Part shown: positions 6,812 through 13,919 of the stretch, piece by piece
Layout: each line of letters opens with the position of its first letter
Position numbering within the stretch: the stretch's first letter is position 1
Source: Paracoccaceae bacterium
GTDB lineage: Bacteria; Pseudomonadota; Alphaproteobacteria; Rhodobacterales; Rhodobacteraceae
Direction of reading: 5' to 3'
Length of the DNA: 14,238 bases
NCBI GenBank assembly: GCA_007128865.1
Contig: SKWP01000232.1
Span: 1 to 14,238, forward strand
Position numbers and translations under genes: made by a program
Notes under the pieces: model-generated
Told to the model about the DNA's origin: nothing
Seen by the model: only the letters and a program-made list of their open reading frames with translations
The model's database searches: none

Positions 6812-7452
6812 AGCTGCCCGCAACGCCCGAGGACATCGCGGCGCTTGAACCGGGCATGATCGTGTTTCTGGACGGCATCGTCTATACCGCCCGCGAGGGC
6901 GCCTACAAACGCGTGCTTGAAGACGGCGAACCCCTGCCCGAAGGGCTGGCCGAACTGAGCAACGTCAATTTCCACTGTTCGCCGGCAGCCGCGCCGGACG
7001 GCGAAGGCGGCTACCGTGTCGGCGGGGTCACCGCAACCGCCAGTTTCCGCTTTTCCAAGTGGATGGCGGAATGGCTGGAACGCACCGGTACCCGGATCGT
7101 GATCGGCAAGGGGGGCATGACCCGCGAGGATTATGCCAATATCCTGGTGCCCCGCGGTGCGGTTTACCTGACCACCGTCGGCTATGGCACCGGCGCGCTG
7201 CTGGGGCGCGGGATCGTTGGCGTGCACGCCGTTCACTGGCTCGACGAACTGGGCATTGCACAGGCGATGTGGATGTTTAGGGTAGAAAACTTCGGCCCCT
7301 TCATCGTAGACAGCGACCTGCAGGGCAATTCGCTGTTTGCCAGCCACGGAGACCGCGTCAACCAGCGGCTCGAGGCGCTGTACGAAGGGCTGAAGCCGCC
7401 GGCGCTGCATCGCTATGGCGAAACCGACGACCGGAGGAAGGAAGTGATGTAG
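6772..7452 (+). CDS. Class I fumarase/tartrate dehydratase-type hydro-lyase, beta subunit
   Basis: A 226-residue protein matching the C-terminal (beta, TtdB-like) half of class I fumarases, which completes the active site of the alpha subunit. Family blocks are YTAREGAYKR (38-47), NVNFHCSPAAAP, GKGGM (112-116), TTVGYGTGALLGRGIVGVHA and VENFGPFIVDSDLQGNSL. It is slightly longer than the roughly 200 residues typical of TtdB, with extra residues mainly at the C-terminus. The ATG at 6772 has AAGGGAG at 6757-6763 eight bases upstream, and homology begins about nine residues in, so the 40-base overlap with the alpha gene is taken as real. Alpha and beta as separate overlapping genes is the usual two-subunit arrangement. 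It is the last enzyme gene before the transporter block, 82 bases from the first TctC. Confidence 0.91.
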   Translation: MGNPGRDLKRVRLKLPATPEDIAALEPGMIVFLDGIVYTAREGAYKRVLEDGEPLPEGLAELSNVNFHCSPAAAPDGEGGYRVGGVTATASFRFSKWMAEWLERTGTRIVIGKGGMTREDYANILVPRGAVYLTTVGYGTGALLGRGIVGVHAVHWLDELGIAQAMWMFRVENFGPFIVDSDLQGNSLFASHGDRVNQRLEALYEGLKPPALHRYGETDDRRKEVM

Positions 7453-7534
7453 CGAACACAAGGCGGCCCCGTGGCGGGTGTATGCCTGTCAGCGGCGAAG
7501 ACCACCACTGCGAGCTACAAGGGAGGAGAAAACG

Positions 7535-8512
7535 ATGAAAACGCCGATGATGATCATGGGTCTTGCGACGGCAACCATAGCCCTGGCTGGCGCGGTTGCG
7601 GCCGAATACCCTGAACGCCCGATCCAGATGGTCATTCCCTATGGCCCCGGTGGCGTCAGCGATCTTTCTGCACGCGCACTCGCCGGCCCGCTCGGACAGA
7701 TCGTGCCGCAACCGCTTGTGCTGACCAACCGCGCCGGTGCAGGCGGAGCGATCGGGTCGGTTTCGGTTCGTGATGCCGATGCCGACGGCTACACACTTCT
7801 GTTTGCACGGGTCGGCACGCACACCGTCAACCCGGCGATGAATCCAAACCTGCCCTACACCGTCGACGAATTCCGCTTCATCGCGATCTACGAACTCAAT
7901 CCGGTGGCGTGCGTCGTCGACGCCGGATCGGACATTCACACCATTGACGACCTGATCGAACGCGTCAAAGGCAACCCCGGCGAAGTGGCCTTCAGTCATC
8001 CCGGCGCCGGGACACTTCCCTATCTTGGCGGGTTGATGGTGCTGGATGCCTTCGGTGTGGCCGATCCGCTGGACAACGTCATCGACATTCCGACCGAGAG
8101 CGACGCAGCATCGCTGACTGCCGTCCTTCAGCAAACGACCGAATTCTTCTGCGGCAGCACCTCTTCGGCGGCGGGCTTTGTAGCCAACGGCCAGATGCGG
8201 CCGCTGCTCGTGACCTCGCCGGAGCCTGTGGTCGGATTCGACGCCCCGACCGTTGCCGACCTTGGCAAGCCCGAGCTTCAGGCGCTTGTCGGCTGGACCG
8301 GCATCGCCGGCCCCGCCGGACTGAGCGACGAAGTGGTGGAAAAGTGGGCAGGCTGGCTGGTTGAAGCCGTAAAGGACGCGGAATTCCGCGGTTTCATGGA
8401 CGCCGGCGGCTCGGTCGTCAACCTCATGTCGCCGGACGAATCGGTTGCGTTCATCGAAAGCGCCTACCAGAACTTCCGCCGTCTGGTGCTCGAACTGGAT
8501 CTCGAACTCTGA
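7535..8512 (+). CDS. tctC: TTT transporter solute-binding protein, copy 1
   Basis: A 325-residue periplasmic binding protein of the TctC/Bug family, which captures carboxylates for the TctA-TctB membrane pair. Residues 1-23 form a Sec signal peptide ending GAVAA, followed by the family start EYPERPIQMVIPYGPGG. The loop GPGGVSD and the segment GAGGAIGS correspond to the ligand-binding loops that hold the substrate carboxylates. The mature protein has Cys in PVACVV and FFCGST, both kept in copy 2, which could form a disulfide. The ATG at 7535 is chosen because GGGAGGAG (7521-7528) lies six bases upstream and the signal peptide begins there. A GTG at 7478 would add a tail that spoils the signal. 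By eye it is roughly two-thirds to three-quarters identical to the next binding protein. The ligand is unknown but is likely the substrate of the upstream enzymes. Confidence 0.93.
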   Translation: MKTPMMIMGLATATIALAGAVAAEYPERPIQMVIPYGPGGVSDLSARALAGPLGQIVPQPLVLTNRAGAGGAIGSVSVRDADADGYTLLFARVGTHTVNPAMNPNLPYTVDEFRFIAIYELNPVACVVDAGSDIHTIDDLIERVKGNPGEVAFSHPGAGTLPYLGGLMVLDAFGVADPLDNVIDIPTESDAASLTAVLQQTTEFFCGSTSSAAGFVANGQMRPLLVTSPEPVVGFDAPTVADLGKPELQALVGWTGIAGPAGLSDEVVEKWAGWLVEAVKDAEFRGFMDAGGSVVNLMSPDESVAFIESAYQNFRRLVLELDLEL

Positions 8513-8660
8513 TGGCGCTCCGCCAGAAGGCATGTCGATGTTCGCAGCCACGTCAGACGGTGTCACATGTTGTGTATCGGTCAAGGTTTCCAGTGTTCGC
8601 GTCTGAATGACCGGGGCATACAGGGGGCCGGAAGAAGGAGGGAAGCAATCCGGTCCGTCA

Positions 8661-8750
8661 ATGACCCGAAACAGGGTCTATCCGATGTGTGTCCTGCCGA
8701 GGGCGTGCACACTGAAGCCGAAAACAAGTCCAAGGGAGAACGGAAAATGA
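8661..8750 (+). CDS. Possible 29-residue leader ORF ending at the second tctC start
   Basis: ATG at 8661 opens 29 codons that end in a TGA overlapping the ATG of tctC copy 2 (ATGA at 8747-8750). A strong ribosome-site-like AAGGAGGG lies at 8635-8642, but 18 bases before the ATG, which is too far for efficient use. The peptide is basic, has two Cys and shows no domain. A small stem (gaccc 8663-8667 with gggtc 8674-8678) overlaps its start. It may be a coupling leader or chance. The rest of the 234-base gap between the two tctC genes shows nothing else I can name. Confidence 0.15.
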   Translation: MTRNRVYPMCVLPRACTLKPKTSPRENGK

Positions 8751-9727
8751 AGAAGACAGTCCTCGCAATCGCCGCCGGCGCGGCAGTGGCGGCCACAGCA
8801 CCCGCTGCGGCCGATTATCCCAACCGCCCGATCCAGATGATCATCCCCTTCGGCGTGGGTGGCGCAACCGATATTTCGGGCCGTGCCCTCAGCGCTGCCC
8901 TGGGCAAGATCGTGCCGCAGCCCATCGTTGTGACCAACCGCACCGGCGCCGGCGGCGCGACCGGATCGGTCGTGGTGCGCGATGCCGACGGCGACGGCTA
9001 CACACTGCTGTATGCCCGCGTCGGAACCCACACCACCAACCCGGCGCTGAACCCCAACCTGCCCTATACGGTTGATGAATTCCGCTTTATCGGCGTGTAC
9101 GAGATCAACCCCGTCGCCTGTGTGGTGAATTCGAATTCCGACATCCACACCATCGAAGACCTGATCGAAGAGGTCAAAGCCAACCCCGGATTCGTCAGCT
9201 TCAGCTCTGCCGGCGTGGGCAGCATGCCGCATTTTGCCGGCCTGATGGTGTTGAGTGTTTTCGGCATCGACGACGTCGATGAAGACGTCATCCACATCCC
9301 GACCGAAGGCGATGGCGCGGCGTTGACCGCCGTTCTGCAGGGCACTTCGGATTTCTACTGTGGCAGCACCTCGCCGGCGGCGCCTTTTGTTGCCAGCGGC
9401 CAGATGCGGCCGCTGCTGGTAACCACGCCCGAAGCCGTGCCGGGCTTTGATGCGCCGACATCGGCCGATCTGAACATGCCCGAGCTTGAGGTCATGGTTG
9501 GCTGGACAGGTATTGCCGGTCCGGCCAGCCTGCCCGACGACATCGCCGGGATGTGGGGCGAATGGCTGGCCGAAGCGGTGCAGGACGCCGAATTCCTCCG
9601 GATCATGGAAGCCGGCGGCTCGCAGGTGCGGCTGATGGATCCCGAAGAATCGGTGCGCTTCGTGAACACCGCCGCCGATGCCTTCGCCACCATGGCCCGG
9701 GAGCTTGGCATCACCCTCGTCGACTGA
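8747..9727 (+). CDS. tctC: TTT transporter solute-binding protein, copy 2
   Basis: A 326-residue TctC/Bug-family periplasmic protein, closely similar along its whole length to the preceding one, so the pair arose by tandem duplication or by duplication of a close relative. The signal peptide covers residues 1-22, and the mature protein starts DYPNRPIQMIIPFGVGG. The binding-loop region reads GVGGATD where copy 1 has GPGGVSD, and GAGGATGS where copy 1 has GAGGAIGS, so ligand preference or affinity may differ. The two Cys positions (PVACVV and FYCGST) are shared. The ATG at 8747 follows AAGGGAG at 8732-8738. An upstream extension in frame would add a non-homologous tail. It is followed by a GC-rich hairpin and 239 bases before tctB, a gap often seen where binding proteins are made in excess over membrane subunits. 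Confidence 0.94.
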   Translation: MKKTVLAIAAGAAVAATAPAAADYPNRPIQMIIPFGVGGATDISGRALSAALGKIVPQPIVVTNRTGAGGATGSVVVRDADGDGYTLLYARVGTHTTNPALNPNLPYTVDEFRFIGVYEINPVACVVNSNSDIHTIEDLIEEVKANPGFVSFSSAGVGSMPHFAGLMVLSVFGIDDVDEDVIHIPTEGDGAALTAVLQGTSDFYCGSTSPAAPFVASGQMRPLLVTTPEAVPGFDAPTSADLNMPELEVMVGWTGIAGPASLPDDIAGMWGEWLAEAVQDAEFLRIMEAGGSQVRLMDPEESVRFVNTAADAFATMARELGITLVD

Positions 9728-9755
9728 CACGGGCGCAACCCATCCGAAAAGCCGG

Positions 9756-9776
9756 CGCGCGGGGTCAACCCGCGCG
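9756..9776 (+). terminator. GC-rich hairpin between tctC copy 2 and tctB (attenuator-like)
   Basis: A perfect 8-bp stem, cgcgcggg (9756-9763) with cccgcgcg (9769-9776), closes a five-base loop 29 bases after the tctC stop. No T tract follows, so it is more likely an RNA-stabilising or partly terminating hairpin than a full terminator. It could help keep binding-protein mRNA more abundant than the tctBA part. I see no gene in the remaining bases up to tctB. Confidence 0.45.
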
Positions 9777-9966
9777 TCGCGCATATCGAAACCGGCGAAT
9801 GCTGAGGCGGCTTGCCGCAGCAGCGAGACCGAAAAACCAGATGTCACACCGGTGCGGCGCCGAATGTGCCAGGGCGGTCGGCAAAGGCGAAATGCCAGGC
9901 GCACGACACGAGCCTTGTCACGATCTCGGGCCTGACCGGCAAACAGGCACAAAGGGAGGCTGAGCC

Positions 9967-10458
9967 ATGCTGGCCCGGCGCGACGAAATCATCGTCGGCA
10001 TCGTTATCCTGTGTTTCGGGGTACTGCTGCTGACAGTGCTGATACCGAATTACGTCGAAGTCCCGCGCCGGGTGCGGCTGCTGGCGCTGGCTCCGTATTT
10101 CTGGCCGAACATCATCGGTGCGTTGCTTGTGCTCTGCGGTGGTCTGCTGGCGGTGCGTGCCTATTTCACCCCGCCGACGCCGCCCGAGCAGACCGAGAGC
10201 CTGGCGATAAGCCAGCCCGAGGCCTTGCGGCTTGCCGGTACCTTGCTGTTGCTGGTGGCGACCCTCTTCGCCCTGCCGCGGCTCGGCATGGTCTGGACCA
10301 CGATGATCACCTTCGTGGCGATGGTGCTGCTGACCGGCGGCAAGCGGCTGGTCTGGGCCATTGTCGTGGCAGTGCTGTTGCCGCTGGTGCTGTACATCTT
10401 CTTCTACAAGATTGCCGGCGTAGCGATCCCGCAGGGCCGGTTTGTGAGGTTGCCGTGA
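9967..10458 (+). CDS. tctB: TTT transporter small membrane subunit
   Basis: A 163-residue protein with the four-helix layout of TctB, the small, poorly conserved membrane subunit that partners TctA. Hydrophobic stretches lie at about 8-26, 40-67, 84-104 and 107-148, the last covering two helices or a long hairpin. The N-terminal RRDEIIVGIVIL and the paired Pro in the linker after helix two (FTPPTPPE) are typical of the family. The ATG at 9967 has AAAGGGAGG just upstream (9952-9960). The stop overlaps the GTG start of tctA (GTGA at 10455-10458), so the two membrane subunits are translationally coupled. Function depends on TctA and one of the TctC proteins, and transport is driven by an ion gradient in characterised TTT systems. 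Confidence 0.88.
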   Translation: MLARRDEIIVGIVILCFGVLLLTVLIPNYVEVPRRVRLLALAPYFWPNIIGALLVLCGGLLAVRAYFTPPTPPEQTESLAISQPEALRLAGTLLLLVATLFALPRLGMVWTTMITFVAMVLLTGGKRLVWAIVVAVLLPLVLYIFFYKIAGVAIPQGRFVRLP

Positions 10459-11990
10459 GCTTCTTCGACGCATTCGTTCAGGGCTTCGCCCTCGTCGCCC
10501 AGTGGGAAAGCCTGGCATTCCTTGCGCTGGGCATCGCCATTGGCGTGGTTGCTGGCGCAATTCCGGGCATGTCGGCCACCATGGCCGTTGCGCTGACCCT
10601 GCCCTTCACCTTTGCCATGCAGCCGATCACCGGCATCCTGCTGCTGCTTGGCGTCTACAAGGGCGGGATATTCGGCGGCTCGATCCCGGCAATCCTGATC
10701 AAGACGCCCGGCACACCGGCATCCTCGGCGACGGCGCTGGACGGCTATCCGATGGCCGAGCAGGGCAAGGCCGGCAAGGCGCTGAGCATGGCGCTCTATG
10801 CCTCGTGCATTGCCGATTTCGTGTCGAATCTGGCGCTGATCCTTGTTGCCGGCTGGCTGGCAGCCTTTGCGCTAAACTTCGGCCCGCCGGAATTCTTTAC
10901 CCTGATCGTCTTTTCGCTGACGATCATCGCGGGTGTTTCCGGCGACAGCCTGCTGAAGGGTGCCGTGGCGGCGCTGTTCGGGCTGCTTCTGGCCACTGTC
11001 GGGATGGATTTCATCGGCGGCACCAACCGCTTTACCTTCGGCTCGCCCGACATGATGGCGGGGCTGAACTTCATTGCCGTGCTGATCGGGCTGTTCGCCC
11101 TGCCCGAGATCTTCTCGCATATCCGCAACCCGAAGGAGCGGGAAGGCAATGTGCGCAAGCTTGGCGATTCGCATCTGACGCGCGAGGAGTTTCGCGGCAG
11201 CCTCAAGTCCATCCTGCGCGGCAGCGCCATCGGTGTCTTCATGGGCTCCATTCCCGGCATCGGTGCCGCGCCATCGGCGTTCCTGTCCTATTCCGAGGCG
11301 CGCCGGGCATCGCCCAACCGCGAGAATTTCGGCAAGGGCGAGATCGAGGGCGTGGCCGCTGCCGAGGCGGGCAACAACGGTGTGGCGGGCGCCACGCTGA
11401 TCCCGCTTCTGTCGCTGGGCATCCCCGGCGATGTGATCACCGCCATCATCATCGGCGCCTTCATGATCCACGGGCTCACCCCCGGGCCGCTGCTGTTCAC
11501 CAATCATGCCGATCTGGTCTATGCGCTGTTCATCGGGCTGATCGCCAGTTCGGTGCTGCTGCTGTTCATCGGCTGGTTCGCGGTCAGGGGTTTCCGCTAT
11601 GTCGCCGATATCCCGTCCAACCTGCTGTTTCCCAGCGTGCTGGTGCTGTGCATCTTCGGGGTGTTCGCCATCAACAACTCGATCTTCGATGTCGGCGTGA
11701 TGCTGGTGATGGGGCTGCTTGGCTATGCCATGCTGCTGCTGAAGTTTCCCGCCGCGCCGTTCCTGATCGCCTTCATCCTGGGACCGTTGCTGGAAGACAA
11801 GTTCAGGCAATCCATGCTGATGTCCCGGGGCGAGCTGGATATCTTCGTGCGCGGGCCGATCACGATCATCTTCTGGTGTCTGACGGTGATATCGGTTGTC
11901 CTGATCGTCCGGTCCACGATGGCGGCGGCGCGCATCCGTCGCCAGCAGCGGCGCACGAGCATGCCGCCACGGACGGGTACGAACGGCTGA
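10455..11990 (+). CDS. tctA: TTT transporter large membrane subunit
   Basis: A 511-residue polytopic protein of the TctA family (family length about 500), the transport channel of tripartite tricarboxylate transporters in the inner membrane. Signature blocks are GAIPGMSATMAVAL, SIPAILIKTPGTPASSATALDG, GSIPGIGAAPSAFLSYSEA and GAFMIHGLTPGP. The two PG-rich blocks (IPGM and IPGI) form the family's internal repeat. About a dozen hydrophobic segments are visible. The start is GTG at 10455, overlapping the tctB stop, with GTGAGG just upstream. Homology begins immediately, and longer upstream frames lie over tctB in another frame. A basic tail (RIRRQQRR) ends the protein in the cytoplasm. It is followed after 82 bases by the TauE-family gene, across a hairpin. 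Confidence 0.96.
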   Translation: MSFFDAFVQGFALVAQWESLAFLALGIAIGVVAGAIPGMSATMAVALTLPFTFAMQPITGILLLLGVYKGGIFGGSIPAILIKTPGTPASSATALDGYPMAEQGKAGKALSMALYASCIADFVSNLALILVAGWLAAFALNFGPPEFFTLIVFSLTIIAGVSGDSLLKGAVAALFGLLLATVGMDFIGGTNRFTFGSPDMMAGLNFIAVLIGLFALPEIFSHIRNPKEREGNVRKLGDSHLTREEFRGSLKSILRGSAIGVFMGSIPGIGAAPSAFLSYSEARRASPNRENFGKGEIEGVAAAEAGNNGVAGATLIPLLSLGIPGDVITAIIIGAFMIHGLTPGPLLFTNHADLVYALFIGLIASSVLLLFIGWFAVRGFRYVADIPSNLLFPSVLVLCIFGVFAINNSIFDVGVMLVMGLLGYAMLLLKFPAAPFLIAFILGPLLEDKFRQSMLMSRGELDIFVRGPITIIFWCLTVISVVLIVRSTMAAARIRRQQRRTSMPPRTGTNG

Positions 11991-12000
11991 TCGCCATGGG

Positions 12001-12033
12001 CGGGCCGGGCGACTTCAAACTCTGCCCGGCCCG
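12001..12033 (+). terminator. GC-rich hairpin between tctA and the TauE-family gene
   Basis: Perfect 10-bp arms, cgggccgggc (12001-12010) and gcccggcccg (12024-12033), enclose a 13-base loop with a G-T pair at its base. It begins 11 bases after the tctA stop. No T run follows, so full termination is uncertain. It may lower expression of the downstream exporter and regulator, or protect the upstream mRNA end. Confidence 0.45.
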
Positions 12034-12072
12034 GACCGATTTCGGGGCGCCCTGCCCAACAGGTATCATTTC

Positions 12073-12846
12073 ATGCTGAGCCTGCCTGCCTCACTCGATC
12101 CGGTCGTCGTGATCGGGGTCATGCTGGTTTTCCTGGTTGGCGGGTTCATCAAGGGTGCAGTCGGCTTCGGCTTGCCGCTGACAACCATGGCCATTCTGCC
12201 GCTGCTGGTTCCAGTGCCGGCCGCGCTGGCAATCACCGTCCTGGTCTTGCTGGCCACCAACGTCACACAGTTTGTCCAGATGCGCCAGATGGGGCCCACC
12301 CTCCGACGTTTCTGGCCGGTGCTGGGGGGCATCTTTCTGGGCGTACCGGTCGGCACCGCATTCGTTTCCGGCATGGACGATACAGTACTGCTGCTGTCGC
12401 TGGGTGTATTCGTGGTGTTCTTCACGCTCTTCAACGTGCTGGTGCCGCCTTTCCGCATCCAGCCCAGGGCCGAAAACCCCCTGGGCTGGTTAACCGGTAT
12501 CCTCGCGGGGGTCCTTGGCGCCATCACCACCGCCAGCGGCCCGTTTCTGGTTGTCTATCTGATGGGGCTCGATATCGAACGACGCACCTTCGTGTCGGCG
12601 CTGAGCCTCTTCTTCCTGCTTCTGGCGATTCTCATATCGGGTGCATTCATACTTGTCGGAATCATGGATCGGGAACGCATTCTGCTGGCAGCCTTTGCGC
12701 TTCCGACAGCGCTCGTGGGGATGCTGGCCGGAAACTGGCTGGGCGAACGCCTTCCGGCCAGGGGATTTCGAACCGCCGTCCTGATCGGGCTCTGCATTCT
12801 CGGACTCAACCTTGTCTGGCAGGGTCTCGAGGCAATCACCGGCTGA
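12073..12846 (+). CDS. TauE/SafE-family membrane anion exporter
   Basis: A 257-residue inner-membrane protein of the TauE/SafE (DUF81) family, whose studied members are linked to export of sulfite, sulfoacetate or other organic anions. The two half-repeats are visible: IKGAVGFGLPLTTMA near residues 26-40 and GAITTASGPFLVVYLMG near 150-170, each with the Gly-rich motif of the family. About eight hydrophobic segments are present. The ATG at 12073 has only a weak ribosome site (ACAGG). It lies 82 bases after tctA and 29 bases before the LysR gene on the same strand, so it probably belongs to the operon. Its role here could be release of an anionic by-product of the pathway. A sulfite or sulfonate role is an inference from the family name, as many members transport something else. 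Confidence 0.88.
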   Translation: MLSLPASLDPVVVIGVMLVFLVGGFIKGAVGFGLPLTTMAILPLLVPVPAALAITVLVLLATNVTQFVQMRQMGPTLRRFWPVLGGIFLGVPVGTAFVSGMDDTVLLLSLGVFVVFFTLFNVLVPPFRIQPRAENPLGWLTGILAGVLGAITTASGPFLVVYLMGLDIERRTFVSALSLFFLLLAILISGAFILVGIMDRERILLAAFALPTALVGMLAGNWLGERLPARGFRTAVLIGLCILGLNLVWQGLEAITG

Positions 12847-12875
12847 AGCCGCGGCAACCGATCTGGAGGATCATC

Positions 12876-13799
12876 ATGGATGTGAAGTCCCTATACACAT
12901 TCATTTCGGTGGTCGATCATGGCAGCTTTGCACAGGCCGCCGAAGCGCTGGGCCTTTCGGCGTCTGCGATCAGCGTGCAGATGCGCGGGCTGGAGGCCGA
13001 CGTCGAGACCCGGCTGTTCGATCGCAGCCGCAGGCCGCCCGTCCTGACGCCAGAGGGACGCGAGTTCGCCGACCGTGCCCGCGCCGTGATCGCGACCTGG
13101 GAAGAGCTGAGCGAAACCCTCCGCCGGGACCGAAGCGCCGGGCTGTTGCGGATCGGGGCGGTTCATACCGCCGTATCGTCGATCCTGCCGGCCGCGCTGC
13201 GCCGCCTTAGGCAGGATCTTCCCGATCTCGAAATCCACCTGTCTACCGGGCTGGCCCATGAGCTGGACACACGGCTGCGCACCGGGCTTATCGATGCCGC
13301 CGTGACCACGGCCCCGCAAGCGCTGCCCGCAGGGATCGAATTCTTCACCGTGTGCGAGGAACGTCTGGTCGTGATCGCGCATGGCAACGCAGAGGGGCGC
13401 GATTTTCGCGAAATCCTGGGCCGCAATCCCTATGTACGGTTCAACCGCCATGCCCGTGTTGCCACGATGATCGATGCGGCGCTCGCCCGCCATGGCATTC
13501 GCGTGAGTTCGCGGATGGAGATCGATACGCTGGACGGGGTGCTGGCGCTGGTTGCGGCCGGCCTCGGTGTATCGATCGTGCCCGACCACATGGGTCTGCG
13601 CAGCTTTCGGGAACGGGTACATCCGCTGGGCGACCCGCCGCCCGTGCGCCGGCTCGGGATCATGATCGACCCGGGCTCCCCGCGCCGGCACTTCTGCGAT
13701 GCGTTCTTCACCTCCTTGCGACAGGTCGCTATAGAAGCGGGCCTTGTGGTGCCACCGCTGCAGCCCGGATCGGAAGGTCAAGGCGATGGCACCGGTTAG
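12876..13799 (+). CDS. LysR-type transcriptional regulator
   Basis: A 307-residue LysR-family regulator: winged helix-turn-helix at residues 1-60 (FISVVDHGSFAQAAEALGLS, then SAISVQMRGLE), a linker helix to about residue 88, and a two-lobed ligand-binding domain from about residue 92 (LRIGAVHTAVSSILP) to 290. The segment VLALVAAGLGVSIVPDHMG is the usual conserved block of the second lobe. Such proteins bind DNA as tetramers and respond to a pathway metabolite. The ATG at 12876 follows GGAGG at 12865-12869. The gene is the last of the co-directional series rather than divergent from its target, so it may be co-transcribed and act at the dyads upstream of 904 (inference). The C-terminal 20 residues are Pro- and Gly-rich and probably disordered. 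Confidence 0.94.
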   Translation: MDVKSLYTFISVVDHGSFAQAAEALGLSASAISVQMRGLEADVETRLFDRSRRPPVLTPEGREFADRARAVIATWEELSETLRRDRSAGLLRIGAVHTAVSSILPAALRRLRQDLPDLEIHLSTGLAHELDTRLRTGLIDAAVTTAPQALPAGIEFFTVCEERLVVIAHGNAEGRDFREILGRNPYVRFNRHARVATMIDAALARHGIRVSSRMEIDTLDGVLALVAAGLGVSIVPDHMGLRSFRERVHPLGDPPPVRRLGIMIDPGSPRRHFCDAFFTSLRQVAIEAGLVVPPLQPGSEGQGDGTG

Positions 13800-13919
13800 T
13801 ACCGCCGAGAGGCAGCCCGGCTGCGACACTTTAGTTCGCGCCGCCGAGCTTTCGGGCATAAATGTTGTGCTGCGACTGCAAACGACCTATGTCGCCGGCA
13901 ATACGCAAGGGAGAACACC

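Noticed and set aside
7478..7534. Upstream GTG start for the first tctC
   Set aside because: It would put 19 charged residues before the signal peptide. The ATG at 7535 has a strong ribosome site at the right distance.
8567..8746. N-terminal extension of the second tctC
   Set aside because: The 60 extra residues lack homology to the paralogue and would bury the signal peptide. The ATG at 8747 has AAGGGAG upstream.
8678..9952. Minus-strand open frame of 424 codons opposite the second tctC
   Set aside because: It is a shadow of the binding-protein gene, with no recognisable domain, no ribosome site and composition typical of antisense frames.
9841..9963. 40-codon frame ending three bases before tctB, with four Cys
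   Set aside because: It has no ribosome site at its ATG, no recognisable pattern and no stop-start overlap. It is more likely a chance frame in a GC-rich gap.
10502..12079. Plus-strand frame of 525 codons overlapping tctA in another phase
   Set aside because: The product is Arg/His/Asp-rich without motifs, and the same bases encode an intact TctA in the other frame.
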